Of a stretch of DNA of 64,000 nt, positions 48,850-62,948 are shown in pieces. The position numbers and the translations under genes were made by a program. The stretch is taken from contig VTPC01000790.1 in NCBI GenBank assembly GCA_011009095.1, positions 12,626-76,625 of the forward strand, in the 5' to 3' direction. Numbering within the stretch: position 1 is the stretch's first letter; each line of letters begins with the position of its first letter. Under the pieces are notes generated by a model that did not search any database, was not told the DNA's origin, and saw nothing but the letters and a program-made list of their open reading frames with translations. This DNA is from Ignelater luminosus. Taxonomy: Eukaryota; Arthropoda; Insecta; Coleoptera; Elateridae.

Positions 48850-51800
48850 CATGATCTCATTTGTATGATAAAGAAGTTATTTTATTAAAAATGTCTAGAC
48901 TTACCATAAGTATGAAGAATGCGAACGGATGTGATATTACTTATAAAATGGCATGCAAGTAACTAACTCTAAAAGTGATCTGTTCATGAGTATATAACAG
49001 CCAAAATGAAATTCAAGCAAGAATAGATTAAGGAAAAAACTATAACAGAAACCCCAGAAGAGTAAAAAGGAACAGATGACCACAGAGAGCATTACCTAGA
49101 AATAGAAGAAAGGAAGCCCTAGTAGAAACTGGATAAAAGAGATATCGACTATGAAAGCAAAACAACTGGAAACTGGCTGTGAACTTTGAGTATCTTTAGA
49201 GTTATCAATTTTTTCTAAATTATAAATATTGGAAATATTCAGTTCTGTCAATATCTACATTTTTCTTCTAATTAAGAAATTTCTTTCTATTTAAATGTTT
49301 GTAGTTAGAATCCACGTTTTTCTATTGCGTAGTGGAGTTAGAACGGACGACATCTTATAGAGTTCTAGCACAGATCTCTTTAGATACTATATGCTGTTGA
49401 ATCGTCTACTTCTTTCATTACTGTATTTAAGGGTCTTTAGTTTCTTCAGCATGCTTACTGTCTTGTGTAAAGAATAAATATGAATCTAGAAATCTAAATT
49501 TACAGACAGAGTACCTATGTATTTTTGGTAGTATTTCACTTGAGCACTTTATTACCCTGGCAGATATTGTAGTAAATGAAATATCAAATATCTCGGATCT
49601 GTAAAATTTGCGTCACGATAGTTTTTAGTTGGTGGTACCAACTTCAATTAAATACTGTACAGTATGTCGATTTTGGGAGCTCCACATAAAGATTTCCAAA
49701 TACTATTGTTAGAAAGCATTGCAGGCCCTTCTTTGTATAAGATGAACCCAATTTGTAAAAATATTATGAATTTATCTATTTCTTGATCAAGCAAGATTTA
49801 AAAACATAAATAGTCAAAAAAGCAAACTAAAGATTCACATGACAATTTCTTCTAATACACAAAAATTTCTGTGTTCATTTCCCAAAGTTCACATATGTTT
49901 CTAGTTACTGCTCTAAACATGAAGATTGGTATTCCTTACATAAAAACATCAGCATGCCTTGAAGGTGAACCACTTGATATTGACGCTCTTCCACAAAGTC
50001 TTTTATCTAGCAAAGCCAATTTAGTGTCTTGTACAAGTGGTGTCCTCTTTATAAAAATGATGATTTTAACAGATTTTAAACTCATGCTAATATTCAGTTG
50101 GTAGGTATGATTGAATTTGAGAAAGATTTATAAGTTTGAGGAATTTTTAAAATAGAGAGATCTGTAAGAGCTAAACCTGTTATATGTAGAAAAACCCCAC
50201 AATTTTTTCCAGACCCCAGAGCCATGTTCTTTCATTCTTTAAGATGTCATGTCATATGTTAACAAGTTTTAAGTTAACTGGAACATGACTAAATTTAGGC
50301 TTCTTGTGTATCGGAACAAAACTGTTTTTGTTATGCACATTTTGCTACTAAATGGGTTTTGGGTCTCTTCAGAGACACGTTTGTTTTGGAAGTAATATTT
50401 AGAATCAGTACTGTAATCTTAAATAGTTAAGTATATTTGACAATACCTTTTTTCTGAAAAAAGAGTAGTTGCTCTATAGAAAATGTTTTGAAATTTCATC
50501 ATTTCTATTTATGATTTTTTTGCTATCTATTTCAAAAAGCGTAAGCAAGAAGATATGAAACTAGGTAGGCGCTTACAGCATGCTTGGCCAAAAGCTAAGC
50601 ACTAAAGCATTAGAAACTAGGAATGCAATGACATAACTAATAAGAAGTTCCATAATGAAAACTGAAATAGCAGTAAACAAAAAGAAGAGTTGTAATGAGA
50701 AAACTTAAATCAACTAGGACCAGTTATGTAGTACTGAACGGGTCAGCTATCATAGCTTGTATGCTGACGTTAGAAATTCTGGCTGCAGTTAACTAAGAGA
50801 TCAATATCAACAAGTTTAATTATTTCTTGTTTTAAATGCTCCACAGCATCAGTTGAATTATTTAGTTAACATAAAGGTTTTGGTTTAAATAATGAGGTCG
50901 AACACTTTCATATCCATACATTCAAGACAGTTTAACTCTTCTTTACATTTGAAACAATTAAAGTAACAATAAGCAGAAAAGATCAATATCAAAACGAGTT
51001 ATAAACAACACTACAAGTCGTGCTCATTTGTATAAATTTCAATATTTCAGTTCCGGCAGACACAAAAGAGCAATAGAATTCGACAAAAGCATACAGACAT
51101 AATTAATACAGAATAACCACAATTATGAAGACGGAAGGCGCATGAACAAAATCGTTAACAGGGAGCAGGAACTACAAACAAAGCCCTTGTTTTGCAACTC
51201 GTACTTGTCTTCCCTGCATTACCTGAGACCCTCACCGTATCTGGCGTTCAAGCACCCTCTTCTGTTCGTGCTCTACTTCTATCTGTATTTCAGAAAAGAT
51301 TGGAACGTAAATCTTCTTTATTCTTTCACCCTCTCTTCTAACGCATACACGTACAAAAAAAATACAAATTATCTTTTAGAGCATCATTTGTTATTGTCGG
51401 ATTATTTTTTTTAACCGTACTTAATTGTATTGAACGAAAATAGAGATGGCAGATAAAATAAAAGTGATACAATCAATATTCCGTATAGTATATCTCCTTT
51501 CCTTTTGCTGTTTTGATTCCATGTATAATCAATGAATGAATTTACTTAAATTTCCTATTAGTTAAGAAGGACTAAAATTACCAAAATCGATCTTATTGTT
51601 TTAAGTTTGTCCAAACCAATATTAAAAGTCACATCCAAAATGGACACGAGTGACACATTTTATAACTTACACACAACTCTAAGAATAAGTTTATCAAATT
51701 ATGAAGCACTTGGAAGTTTCTGAACAATCTTCTATGTGGTTCGCAGTTCGAAAAGTAGACAGTTACTAATCAGATTTGTGTAGCTAAGTTTATGCTGGTT

Positions 51801-53647
51801 CTTTTTGACTGCATTCTTTTTTTATTATCTTTATTTAACAAATAGATACAAATACATAAATAAATTATGTAAAGACGCCGTAGATATTCTTGTTTTTTCT
51901 TATTCACTATTATTGTAGGCTAAAATGGTATACCTTCTAGATATATTCAAGTTTCAAGCAAAATTTTTACCAAAAGAGAGTGTAGTCCATGTGTAAAAAT
52001 CTTAATTCAAGGTTTTGTCATTTGCATGCTTTTCTAAAATTAATGAGTTGCAAAAACCCTCTGTAAAAGAACTTACAGGGTTTGGCATGCAGCATCACCG
52101 TTGTCTAAATTACCAGGCTCTTCTCATCTGAACTGGCCCTTTTTGTTAGGTTTCATCTTTTCATCATGATTTAAGTGTTTCTCACATTTATTCGATGGCC
52201 ATGAATGAATCCATGACAAACGCCCTCTATAGGGCTTACTTAGGCCTTCACCTATTTGTGAAATACCGTTAGAGAAAGTATTTGTTTTGAGGATTTGAAA
52301 CTGCAAAAAAGATGTGGTTCTTGAAGAATCATCACTTGTTGTTGCAAGAATGTGTGTCCAACTTGATGACTTTAAGCTAAAGCTTACTACAAACAAACAC
52401 AATGCAATATTCTGTAAAAATCAAAGTGTTTATTGATAGGTACCACGTGAACTTCTGTAGTTATCTTGCCTTGGAGTTAATAAGAAAAACAATAGCTCCA
52501 AAAACACGGAAGGAAGTATTATACTTGTATTAGTACAAAAATGTTATTGGTAGATCTGGGAAATTTAAGCTCAAGAAAAATGAAAACGTTAAAAGACACT
52601 GAAATTCTAGAAAAAAATCTTGATATATTTTAAATTTAAGCAAACTTTAGACAAACTAAGCACTGGCCAATAAAGATTTGTAACTCTAGAAAGCTTTTTA
52701 TCGGGAAATACTATAGCAAAAAAAAACGCAAAATAAAAATGAATTATATAAATAAGTAGTGTAGGGACTAACTAAAATAGGCAATGAAATTGAAAAAAGG
52801 CTACTTCAGTGAAATTCAAGAAAATAGGAATTTTAGACAACTGACCAATTCAAGTATTTGCTGTGATCGACGAAAATTTCTTTTTAAAATCCAAGTGCCT
52901 ACAATTCCAACTGTGGTTATTAGAGATACTGTGCGATTGTTATCAGAAGAATAGAAATCCATTGTTTTTATATTTTTTTTCACGTTTTAGTTTTATGGAT
53001 GCTTGGGTTGGTCAATTCTAAAACCACCACATTTACAATTAATGCACTTAGAATTTTATAGAATATTTCAAAAATAATCCCGTTCCAAAGGAATAAAGTT
53101 TCTGCACTCAGACTCTGACGTTTATCACATTTTTTTTACAGTTGGCAACGCTGTTGTCCGCTGAACAAGAACAAATAGCACTATAAACCAAAAATAAAAG
53201 ATTTCTAGTTGCCAAATCTTACTTTCATCATCGCTGAACAAAAATGAATAACATTCGGTGTCCAAAAAGCCCAATTCTTTCAAAATCTAACGATACCATA
53301 CTTGTGTACACAATATCTTTATTTAATATGCATCTACTTCCAACTAGCATAAGTGTTTGGATTTTTAATTCTGTTACCGAAATATGAATTTTATTTTCTC
53401 AACGTTAAACACCAGCAATTTTGAGATTATTTTTCGGGTGAAACTTCTATAATTTACCTTTCTAGTACAAAATATTATTGGTTTCTATAGGTCTAACGAA
53501 TTTTAGTGCAGCTGTACTAAACTTTCTTTTAGGTTACAGATTATAGATCAGCTACTGAGTTTTAAAAGTTTAAAGAAGTATAGCATTGTAATATTATTTA
53601 TGCCAAAAAGTTCCCACCAAATGGCAGAATTTTTATTTTTGATTTTT
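48850..53647. other. AT-rich non-coding stretch
   Basis: No gene recognised. Frames at 49871-50104, 51142-51414 and 52124-52402 (minus) are 77 to 92 codons long. The last is the least biased in composition and hydrophilic at its C-terminal end, but no domain is visible. The missing 3' end of the piggyBac relic should lie in the last few hundred bases here; I could not find a matching terminal repeat. Confidence 0.45.
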
Positions 53648-54962
53648 CTAAAACGCTGTTTTGCGGATAGTTACACATAAATCTGCTAAATACCATACCA
53701 AACGATGGTACCACTTTTTGCTCTTCTTATCATCTGTATAAAATGTTCGAAGTTTGTCTGCACAGCTCATGTTCCGTCTATACTCAACAACAATTTCTAG
53801 GCATTTGATTGTTGAAGTACTTCCATCTTTTTCTCGCCTCTGCACTTCCAATGTATTATCAGGGGAATGAATTGTAGAGAGAAGTTGTGCGAACCTTTTG
53901 CCTTTCCACTTCATACATTGGATTCCATCGTCTCTTACAGAGCAGCTAATTTCACCTTTTTCTAAATTTTTGTCTTTATTTAGGTCTGACAATTCTCTCC
54001 TATTTGACCGTCATCTGCCATTAACCTTACTGTAGTAAAGTAACTGCAGTTCATTTGTTATATGCTTCACAAGTTGTTCACCTAGATTCTTTTCCACTTC
54101 ATTTTTTGTTTTGCCAGTATAAACTTGAAAGTCACATGTGTACCTTTCTTTGTCAGCTCTGCTCCATATCTTGTAGCCTTTTTTTATAGGCTTTTGTGGT
54201 ATGTACTGTTTGAATCCAACCCTACTTTTAAATTTCACCATACTTCCATCGATAGATTGTTCTTTTGTTGGGGCATAAAAAAACCTTTTCTCTTATTTTA
54301 TCAAGTAGAGGTCAAATTTTATACAGCTTATCAAAAGCTTGATCATATTTTGGTGGCATTACAGAAGATATGTAATCGACCCTAAGTTCAGATCTTGATG
54401 ACCAATGATCACGGTAGCTTGAGGATGGTTTCAACCTCATCAGAATGTTTATAGCCCAACAAATTCAACATTTTGTTTTTGTTTGTAGGTAGAAATTCCT
54501 TTCCAACCTGCGTAGCGCATAAATTTGTTAAAAATACAATATGGTTTATTAAATCATTACCAAAAAGGCCTAAGAAACATTCTGCTGGACGTTCCAAATT
54601 ATCTGTACCTATTGGATCTAGATATTCATCGAACTGTTTCAGTGTTGGAATAAAAAGCGTTTTCCTCCACTTCTTATTTATAAAAGTAGTCGAGGGTAAA
54701 TCACGACTTGAGTCCAAGTCTGAGCTATCATCTATTTCAGTTTGATTATCGGAAACGTTCTCTTCTTTATATTATCTGCTTTACCTGGATTTTCCCATTC
54801 GTCAAACTCCTCATCTCCAGGGAATGCGCCACTATTTGAAGGAATTTCATTAATCAAGTCATAGACTTGTGAAGAAGTCAATTTATTCAAATTTACGGTC
54901 ATTTGAGAAATAACATCTATAAATGAAGAGACAATCAGTAACAAAAACCTGCAGTTGCTCAT
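53648..54962 (-). pseudogene. piggyBac-family transposase relic
   Basis: Four minus-strand frames join into a decayed piggyBac (DDE_Tnp_1_7, PGBD-like) transposase. The order is an acidic N-terminus with LTSSQVYDLI and PGDEEFDEW (about 54890-54790), a FDEYLDPIGTDNLERPAECF block, NHIVFLTNLCA and NKNKMLNLLGY (54717-54409), then SSYRDHWSSRSELRVDYISS, PKYDQAFDKLYKI, SIDGSMVKFKSR, QYIPQKPIKKGYKIWSRADK (about 54215-54150), and finally KNLEKGEI, VQRREKDGS, ADKLRTFYTDDKKSKKWYHR (about 53970-53690). The reading VMP then PKYDQAFDKL shows that the segment normally between them is deleted. The region carrying the second catalytic Asp is also collapsed: only FTTVRLM-like residue sequence survives near 54040. 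In the first catalytic block the usual DES is DGS. With these losses and at least three frameshifts, the copy is inactive. Confidence 0.95.
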
Positions 54963-55298
54963 TTTTTGCGGATATAGTGGTCACAAAATGAAATCACTAA
55001 AAAAATACAATCAAACATTATCTTATAAATAAATTCACTTTATCTACGATAACAGACATAGTTTACCAAGAATATGTAAACAACAATTAGTATAATCTTT
55101 AACAATAATTTTACGAAACATAACCCTACTTCATCAAAAAGCATACTTACAATTAGTTTCGCACACAATCTCTAATGTCTCTAATTTAAATTTTGAGTTC
55201 AGAGGAATTCACTAGATGGTGCCGAACCACTGTACTGATAATAAAGTGAATGAAATACACTGGTTTCAAAATGAAATCACTTTGACAAAAAAGGTTAA
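54963..55298 (-). mobile_element. 5' terminal region of the piggyBac relic, ending at TTAA
   Basis: From the transposase start, the element appears to extend to a TTAA at 55295-55298, the invariant piggyBac target. On the minus strand the end reads TTAACCTTTTTTGTCAAAG. The word AAAATGAAATCACT lies close to this end (55268-55281) and again internally at 54985-54998, in the same orientation, as expected of a subterminal repeat. The opposite end was not found. Confidence 0.65.
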
Positions 55299-58200
55299 CC
55301 TTGCCACGTGTAATAAGTTTTATAAGTAGTTATTTCCTTCTATTTTTTATTTTCTTTACTGTCTTTTTATTCAAGTAATAATACAAAAAGCAAAACCAGC
55401 ACCAAAGGGTACGTTAACATTAACAAAGATACGTGATGAAGAGAAGTATAAAAACCACCTAAATTTACAAATCAATAAGAGCTACTGATTGTCTTCAAAG
55501 AAAAGTAAGTCTAACAACTCTTCTATGGTCTAGAAGCTAAAGGTTTTTCTTAGTGGTTTTAGAGTTAATTCATATTCACGTTGCTAACGTGTCAATATTT
55601 TCAAATTCCAAAATTACTTAGATCTGAGGTAAATCATAATAATTTTATTAGTGAACATTTTCAGAATATTAACAGAAGGAATTTTCCTTGTGAGCATCCA
55701 TTATTTATTATAAGGATACGACTATCTGCAGAAACATCACCATACATTTGTATAAGTTTTAGCTATTTGTGTTATTGTATGCGGTGAGCATGTTGAAGTT
55801 GCTATAGCTGTCTAACTTTAGTACTACATTGCTAAAATCAATCGAGAAGTTTGCTCATTTTCAGTAACACTATAATAGTATTTGCTTGGTCCATAACAAA
55901 CTACTAAATGTAACATTTAAATTACTAATTTTGATCTACTTCAAAATTCAATTAACGTTTTAATTTTATTGAGATATATTTCACAATGGTTGCTATAAAT
56001 ACAATTTAGGTCACTATTATTTTTGACAAAAAGAGCCAAACAAAATTATTATAGTACATTATAGACCGCAGCTTTTCCAAGTTAATATAGTTTGTGTGAA
56101 AATTAACAATGTTATGGTCCTACAAATCTAATTTGTGCATTACAAAGTTATATACGCTATATTGAACTAACAAACAGCACAAATGTAGTTTGCCAAGTAC
56201 TCTAAAATTGAAATTATATGGAAACACACAAGTTAGTTGGTAGTTGTACACATGAAACTATTCCTTATCCAAAACAGGAGTGATAAAAAAATATTTTTTT
56301 TATTTAAAAAATATAACATCGGGTAGGAAAGAAGATGGAAAAATATGAGGTTTTGGTGGCGTTACCCTCAACGTTATTTTAAATCAAATTCGAGCGTAAA
56401 TTCTAATATCAAAAGTAAAATGCGCCGCTGAACAAATATGGGGAGTCAGACCCGAGAATCAGAATCTCATATAACCTCAATATCCTGAGGCAATGCAGAC
56501 CTGAACCAGCAGGGGGACACCTGGACACCTGATATCGATCTTCATTCTCACTCCTACACCTTTTTCCTGTCACACATAACACGGTCTTTTTATATTTTTC
56601 GGTGTATTTCCTGGAGTTTACTCAACAAAATAATAATTGTAAATTTTTCAGAAACTTTTTCCTTTTTTAAACTATTTTTTCAATTTGATAAATTGAAAAA
56701 AATAAATGTAATTTATATCAAATAAAAGTAAATTAAATTAAATTAGGAAAAGCTCTAATTTAAATAAAACACTGCGTTTAAAGAGCGTTATCGTTTAACA
56801 AAAATAAAAAAGACTTTGTTAGCTAATTAGAGACCAAAAGAAATTGAAAGATAAGTGAGTAAACTGAAAGCACAATTAGTCCTTCTTATTTAAATATCTC
56901 TCTACTGAGCAATTGAAGTAAATAGAGAGACTTGGCTACACACAATATCGTGATGGAAAAGAACACTGATCAACTTACAAACAATGGAAAATTTATTACT
57001 TCTATTTACATTCAACAATTACATATTAGATGTGAATTTAAAAAAAAGAAACTGGAAAAGGTCAAGAACCTGAAAAGCAATAACAATTCATTCTGTTCTA
57101 TTTTTCCATTTTCGACGCAATTTTCTTCTATTTACTTACTTATCGTTAGTCCATGAGAAAAGCATTTGGTCGTATTTGTAACTAACTTTGCGTCGTGGTT
57201 ACTATCTTTTCTTGTCCTTTTAAAATTTTTTTTGTTCAAAAATATGAAGTTTCTCCCTTACTCGGATCGTCGCCGTTATCATTTCAAGTAAACTGTGAAG
57301 TAACTATTCAGTATTTTTCATCTCATCGTAACAAATTGACAGTAAAAGCTCCCTTATGCCTCAAAAACGGTTAAGTAAAAATAAGTTTGTGTTTAAACTT
57401 AAAAGTTTTTTGAGGACAAAGAATAGTACCCAGTTTTGATGCTTACTTTCTGGTAAGAAATAATCAAAATTCATTTTCCCCAGTTGTTCTAGCTTATCAT
57501 CACTTGAACGGAATTTATGACAAATAGTTCTTTACCTTTTCGGAATGCACTAGTGCTTTGAAGATCCTCTGAGCCTTAGTTAAAAAATAAAATTAAGGGG
57601 ATATGAGCTACTATTGGACCTTCATACGCTTCTACAACTAAAAAAAATTTGTAGCAAGCCTGGTTTATTAGCAGTTAGAAAACGTATTGATTTAGAATGA
57701 GGCTTCATGGAAGTTTGAGAAACCTGATGGAGATATCATCTCCCAACTAAAACTAAATAACTAGAATCTTTTTTGATTTTTTTGTTACTTTTCAAGCAAA
57801 GTTTATAAAAGTCCATCTTGAGTAAGTGGGAAGTAAGAGGGAAACTTAAAATAGTTCTTCAACTAGTATTTGGTTTCTTGAGAAATTAGAAAAAGGTATA
57901 CTTTTAATTCAGTCACAGACGCGCAGCTTCACCTTAAACCTTCAGTCAAAAGAGACTCGAGAGATTGCCTAGGTATTTGCTTTCATCTTTCTCAGTTATT
58001 TTCTTTGATTAATTGAACTGATTTTGATTTCGACTTGACATAGGAAAACAGTACAGATCAAAGATGATGCAGATGTATTTAAAATCTTCATGAAGCAAAG
58101 ATAATTGAAATAGTAATTTGTCGAGTCCACACCGCTCAAGTGTATACAAAGCATCTAGAAAACCTACAAACATCATACATAGTAGTTTGAGTAACTGTTG

Positions 58201-61200
58201 TAGAAGAAATTTATCTACGCATTGCTTTAGTATCACTGAAGGTGTCATCTGCAATGCAATGGAAGTTCCAAGTAAACATAGCAGTTTCTCTGGCTATCCA
58301 ACTGGACAAAGAATAACATTCAATGAAAGCGACTTGTAACGTCACAAATGCGCGGTGTCTCAACGTCTCTATTTTTTTGCTGGCATCTAGCCCAATAAAA
58401 GGTCTGGTCTTGGTTGTGATGAATCAAGTTTAATTTCAACAAAACTTAAGTTATTTTTTTTAATCATTTCAATTGAATCTGAGCACTAAATTAGATCGAC
58501 TCAAAGAGAGAATCATCCGCAATTGGATGCTCCGTTTAAATAATTCTCATCTCAAACGAAGGCTTTTGATTTCCTCCGGGACTCGAATCAAAATGTTCAC
58601 CAAGCAGGCGATCTGAATTTAAAGATCGATACTCCAAGACGCTATACTCAGGTAATTTGCTTAGGAAGACCAAAAGTAAAATAAAATATTCTCTTCTTTG
58701 AGAACATCGTCCAATCTTTATCCTCCCGAAGCCAAAGAAGATCTTGAAACATTAGTTACCCTTAACTCGCCAACATCAATCTCCTCCATAAAAACACTTT
58801 TATTTATCTCTTGCAACTACCTAAAAATCTTCTTAGCTTCAGATGTTGTTTACTGCTATTTGTTTCAGATCTTGACTGGATGTTTTTGTTTTGTGGCCCG
58901 TTGGCGTTTTCGTTTAACATGGGGTCTTCTTTGGCTCATTCGCTTCTGATGAAACCGTTGTTATTACGACTTAACACCGAGAGCCCCTGAAAGCAGCCGA
59001 CTATTTTTATTTAGTCTGAGTCTATTTTTAGAAACCCATTCATCCTTTCAATCATCATTTTCAGCCACGTCTAGTGGTTTGTCTTGCAAGATACAGTAAG
59101 AAATGACATTAAATCTCGCCTCCAATACGATTCTAGAAAGATTCTATGTCAAACTGAACTCCACAACCAGTCTGATATGGCTTCCATACACTTACACTCA
59201 GTGCCTATGCTTACAATTTGAATTAGCTAATGTACATCAGTTATGGTACTGAGTTTTTCGGCCTTATCTAAGTTTTTATAGTAAGCTTGTCAATTTGCAG
59301 TTCATAAAGAATGTGGACGTTTATTTACACTACTTTGTCATATTAGTCTGTGCTGCCGTTTATGATTGTTTACGAAGGTGCTTTGAATCAGCTAAACATC
59401 TGAAGAACTGCTTTTCCTTTGATATCTAACTATTGTGACCGCTTCCTATTGTTCCACCGATCGTGCAGGTACTGGCCCAATTTAGCCTCGAAGTCTCTGA
59501 ATATCTTGGCCATTATGTGAGTAATTTTTCTGTAACTTCAAGAACGGATTGTATCAACTAACTTTAAATTTTAATCAAGGTTAAACTGTACAATAACAAT
59601 TGTTGGGTAAAATTTGAGCTTAATTGGTACAACCTGATCTTAAACTGGTTTTAAAAAAGTAAAAATATGCAAAAAATAAATATTTTAATACAAAAAAAAA
59701 ACACATTCGCTTATATTAGTATCACAAAAAATAATTTACAAAGAAGGAAAAAACCTCTCGTTTGCTAGTATCGAATTGATGGATCTCAGAGTTTCCGGGT
59801 GTGAGGCTTTGGCGAAGACATTCCGCTTTTGTTTTCATTTCTACGAGGGTGCATGAACTACTTATTTTTTAACCTGGCAAAGGTTGAGATTTGGATTTCC
59901 GCTCTATTTGACCTCCAGACTGGTTGGTCCCGGAGTCTTTAGATTTCTAGTCTCCCGAGTTACTCGTAATCTGATTTTGTCAGACCAAGAATCAAACAAT
60001 ATATGATCTATCGGTAATCCTAAGAACATACCATAAAATTATTTAGTAAGATCCCAATTGCATGTGTGATTATATAAAGGATTTAATGGTATACTACAAT
60101 TCACATTTGCTTTTAGGATTCTTTGCCGAGGATTGAGTCTCGATTTTTGCAATTATGTCTAGCTTGATCGAAATGTACGAAATCGGAATTTTATATTAGA
60201 ATACCAAGGTGTCTTTCTAAATGGAGTCTTCAACGTCAAGATAGCAAAACTTCAGCAAATGATACGAAACCGTTTATTATCTGAAGACCATCATATGACT
60301 CAGAGTAGTGCTGTCGGCGATTGAAACGGCACTTTCTAGATATCGATCTAGATTTTCATTTAATATCTCCTATCTGTTCCCTAAAGGCCTGTAGATCAGA
60401 TAAGTATAGTTCTTGGTAAATCTCTAACAGTAAAATGCCATAGAACATAATGAAATGCACTAGACTACTGCTCCACTGCGTTATGTTCTCTCAGTTTGTA
60501 GATATTTAAATGACATACTACTTCTAACTAGATAGATTAAGGGGTGCAGAACTATCAGATGGTTACCAAAACAGCTGGATTTAACTCTGTTTGAATTTTT
60601 CTTAAGAGGCTATCTAGGACAGAAAGGACTGCAGCTGCAAAATTTAGAATATTGAGAAATTCTAAAATCCATTTTGAGACGAAATTCAACATAAAACGCC
60701 AGAAGCAACGTAAACATTTGAAGCCGGACTTTATTGGGAAGCATATGATATCATGACTGTCTGGAATGATCGAGAGTAAAACAAGATATCGCATGTAAGA
60801 AAAGAAATATTAAACATTAACACATAAGAAATGTTTTCTACAATAAAACATTAGGAGTATCGATTTTCCAGTAGAAAAGAATTCAAAAAGAATAGATCAA
60901 GTTGAATATAAAAAATAAAGTATAAATATTGATTTATAAACATTAAAAATAGGCTTAAACAACCTCTAGAGTCTAGGTTAGTACCAAAAACCTCTGCATT
61001 GAAAATTCGCTGAACTTTATATACGCATTACTACATTTTACAGCAAAAAGGTTAAGGAAGTATGTAACTTCCTCGATCAAGTTTCTGTAAAGTTAGTTTC
61101 TCAACAAGAAGTAGATTACAATTTCTTGGTGTAATTTAAATTTGCATCCATTTGCATCGATTTAAAGAGGTGCATAAATATCGGCGAAAAATAAGTTTCA

Positions 61201-62948
61201 TGTTAAATTCAATTCAAAATATTTTTTTATAGAACACGAAGTGGGTTTAAACACACACAAATAAATTAGAATCATTCCAAATAAGCAATTTTAGAGTTCA
61301 TTTATTATTCAATGTGACCAAGTAATTTCTTGAGAGAATATAATATTTTAAAAATATCCTGCTTTATCCTCTCCCCAACACATTTCGCAGTTTAAAGTTC
61401 AAAGAATTATGTGATAAGCCCAAATATATTACGTCATACGTCATCGTTGTATAAAAGTGTATACATAATACAAGATATGAGAGTTTCTTTGCACCTGACA
61501 TTTTTTACTCTATGTAAAATATAAAACACGTGGTCGTAAACGTTTTATTAAATTCTTTACAGCAACTTCTTTATTTAAATACAGAAAGCCCACCTAATTT
61601 GTCGGAAACTCGCAACTGTATTAGATTAATATCAAATTCAAGTAAAAGGTTTAGGTAAAGAAAAGAAATACCTGCTCACAAGTCGTAACTCAAGGCAAAT
61701 AGTAAATCAAATACAAATTACTGTTTTGAGAAAATTCTGTTTTTTACCTGCCTCTTTTTAACTAACAAACATTCAGTATGGAGATGTGTTACCAAATACT
61801 TAGAACTTGCTGCTGGTAAGAATTTGATTCATAACTACATCCACTGTTGAATTCCTATTAATTTGAATATTCTAAGCTGCGCCTCGCTATAATGACATGT
61901 CGCAACAGTAATTAGATAACCAAAAAGTTGGAATGCATAATTGGGATCAGAAAATAAACTCCAATTCTTTAGAATATAACTCACATCGAATGTGAAAATT
62001 CCAAAGATCTTAACGTATTAAGGAAAATGGCCAGTGTCATGCTGTGTAATATATTTTAGAAGAACCAGATTTTGAGTTAGACCCAAAAAACCCCGCACAG
62101 TCTTCATGGCTTTTGGCTCTCAGTAAAGTTAGCTGATACTATAGTATACTACAACGTCTTGATTCACTGATCAAAACGAAACTCAAAACTGATTAGCCGT
62201 TTTGCTAGGAGGGAGAAGATAGGTATATTATTATGTAACTTCTAAAGTATATACTTTGGGGTAACAACAATTTTTTCTAAGTGCAATCAAATTTTTTTCA
62301 CACCAAATGGTAACTTTAACCAAATCAAACCTCCTAAACTGTGATCAAAAATTGAATATTTTAAATCAATACATATCTCTTGTCTTATATATCCTCTACA
62401 AAAGGTGCCAATCACAACACTATCTAAAACATTTTTGGATGATATTGATACACTTCTAAGAAGTTGTCTAAAATACATTTTGCAACTACCGGGCAATATG
62501 CCAAATATATTTTTAAACGCATTAAAACCGTTAAAAGTCTAGAAATATTTAATTCTTTTTGGGAAGTGCATTTCTCTACAAAAATCACGTTGAAAACAAC
62601 TAACTAATAGTTCTAATCATTTGGAAAGTGACCCAGAAGGGTAAAACTACAAGTAATAAGTTAAGTAATGAATCTCTTGCACATGTGTTCAGTTCTTGCC
62701 GTAAGGAGGAAGTTCTTTGCATCAAACGGCATAATGATGTAAGACAATTAATTGCTACAGTTTTAGTTCGAAGGTTTGTGGTTTATCAGAAGATGCCAGC
62801 ATTCGTCGAATAGACATACTACCGATTGATAGAACTAACAAACAAGGTTTCATTATTAACCCAACTGTGCGTTTTGAAACTAAAGTAAGCCATATCGATG
62901 AAGTCCATCAATCAAAGTGAAACATCTACAATTCCACTATCAATTTTT
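55299..62948. other. AT-rich non-coding stretch
   Basis: No gene recognised across about 7.6 kb. A small GC-richer island lies at about 56430-56580 and includes CCAGCAGGGGGAC (56506-56518) and a doubled GGACACCT (56515-56530). Frames at 58009-58339, 58698-58949 and 60555-60794 show no family signature. A sequence near 58575-58630 that looks slightly tRNA-like does not fold as one. Confidence 0.5.

Noticed and set aside
53648..53992. Independent small gene of 114 codons
   Set aside because: It is the C-terminal block of the piggyBac relic, continuous with the upstream blocks on the same strand.
58575..58630. Possible tRNA on the minus strand (a GATTCGAGTCC T-loop-like string)
   Set aside because: The flanking bases do not form a T stem or an acceptor stem, and no anticodon arm could be built.
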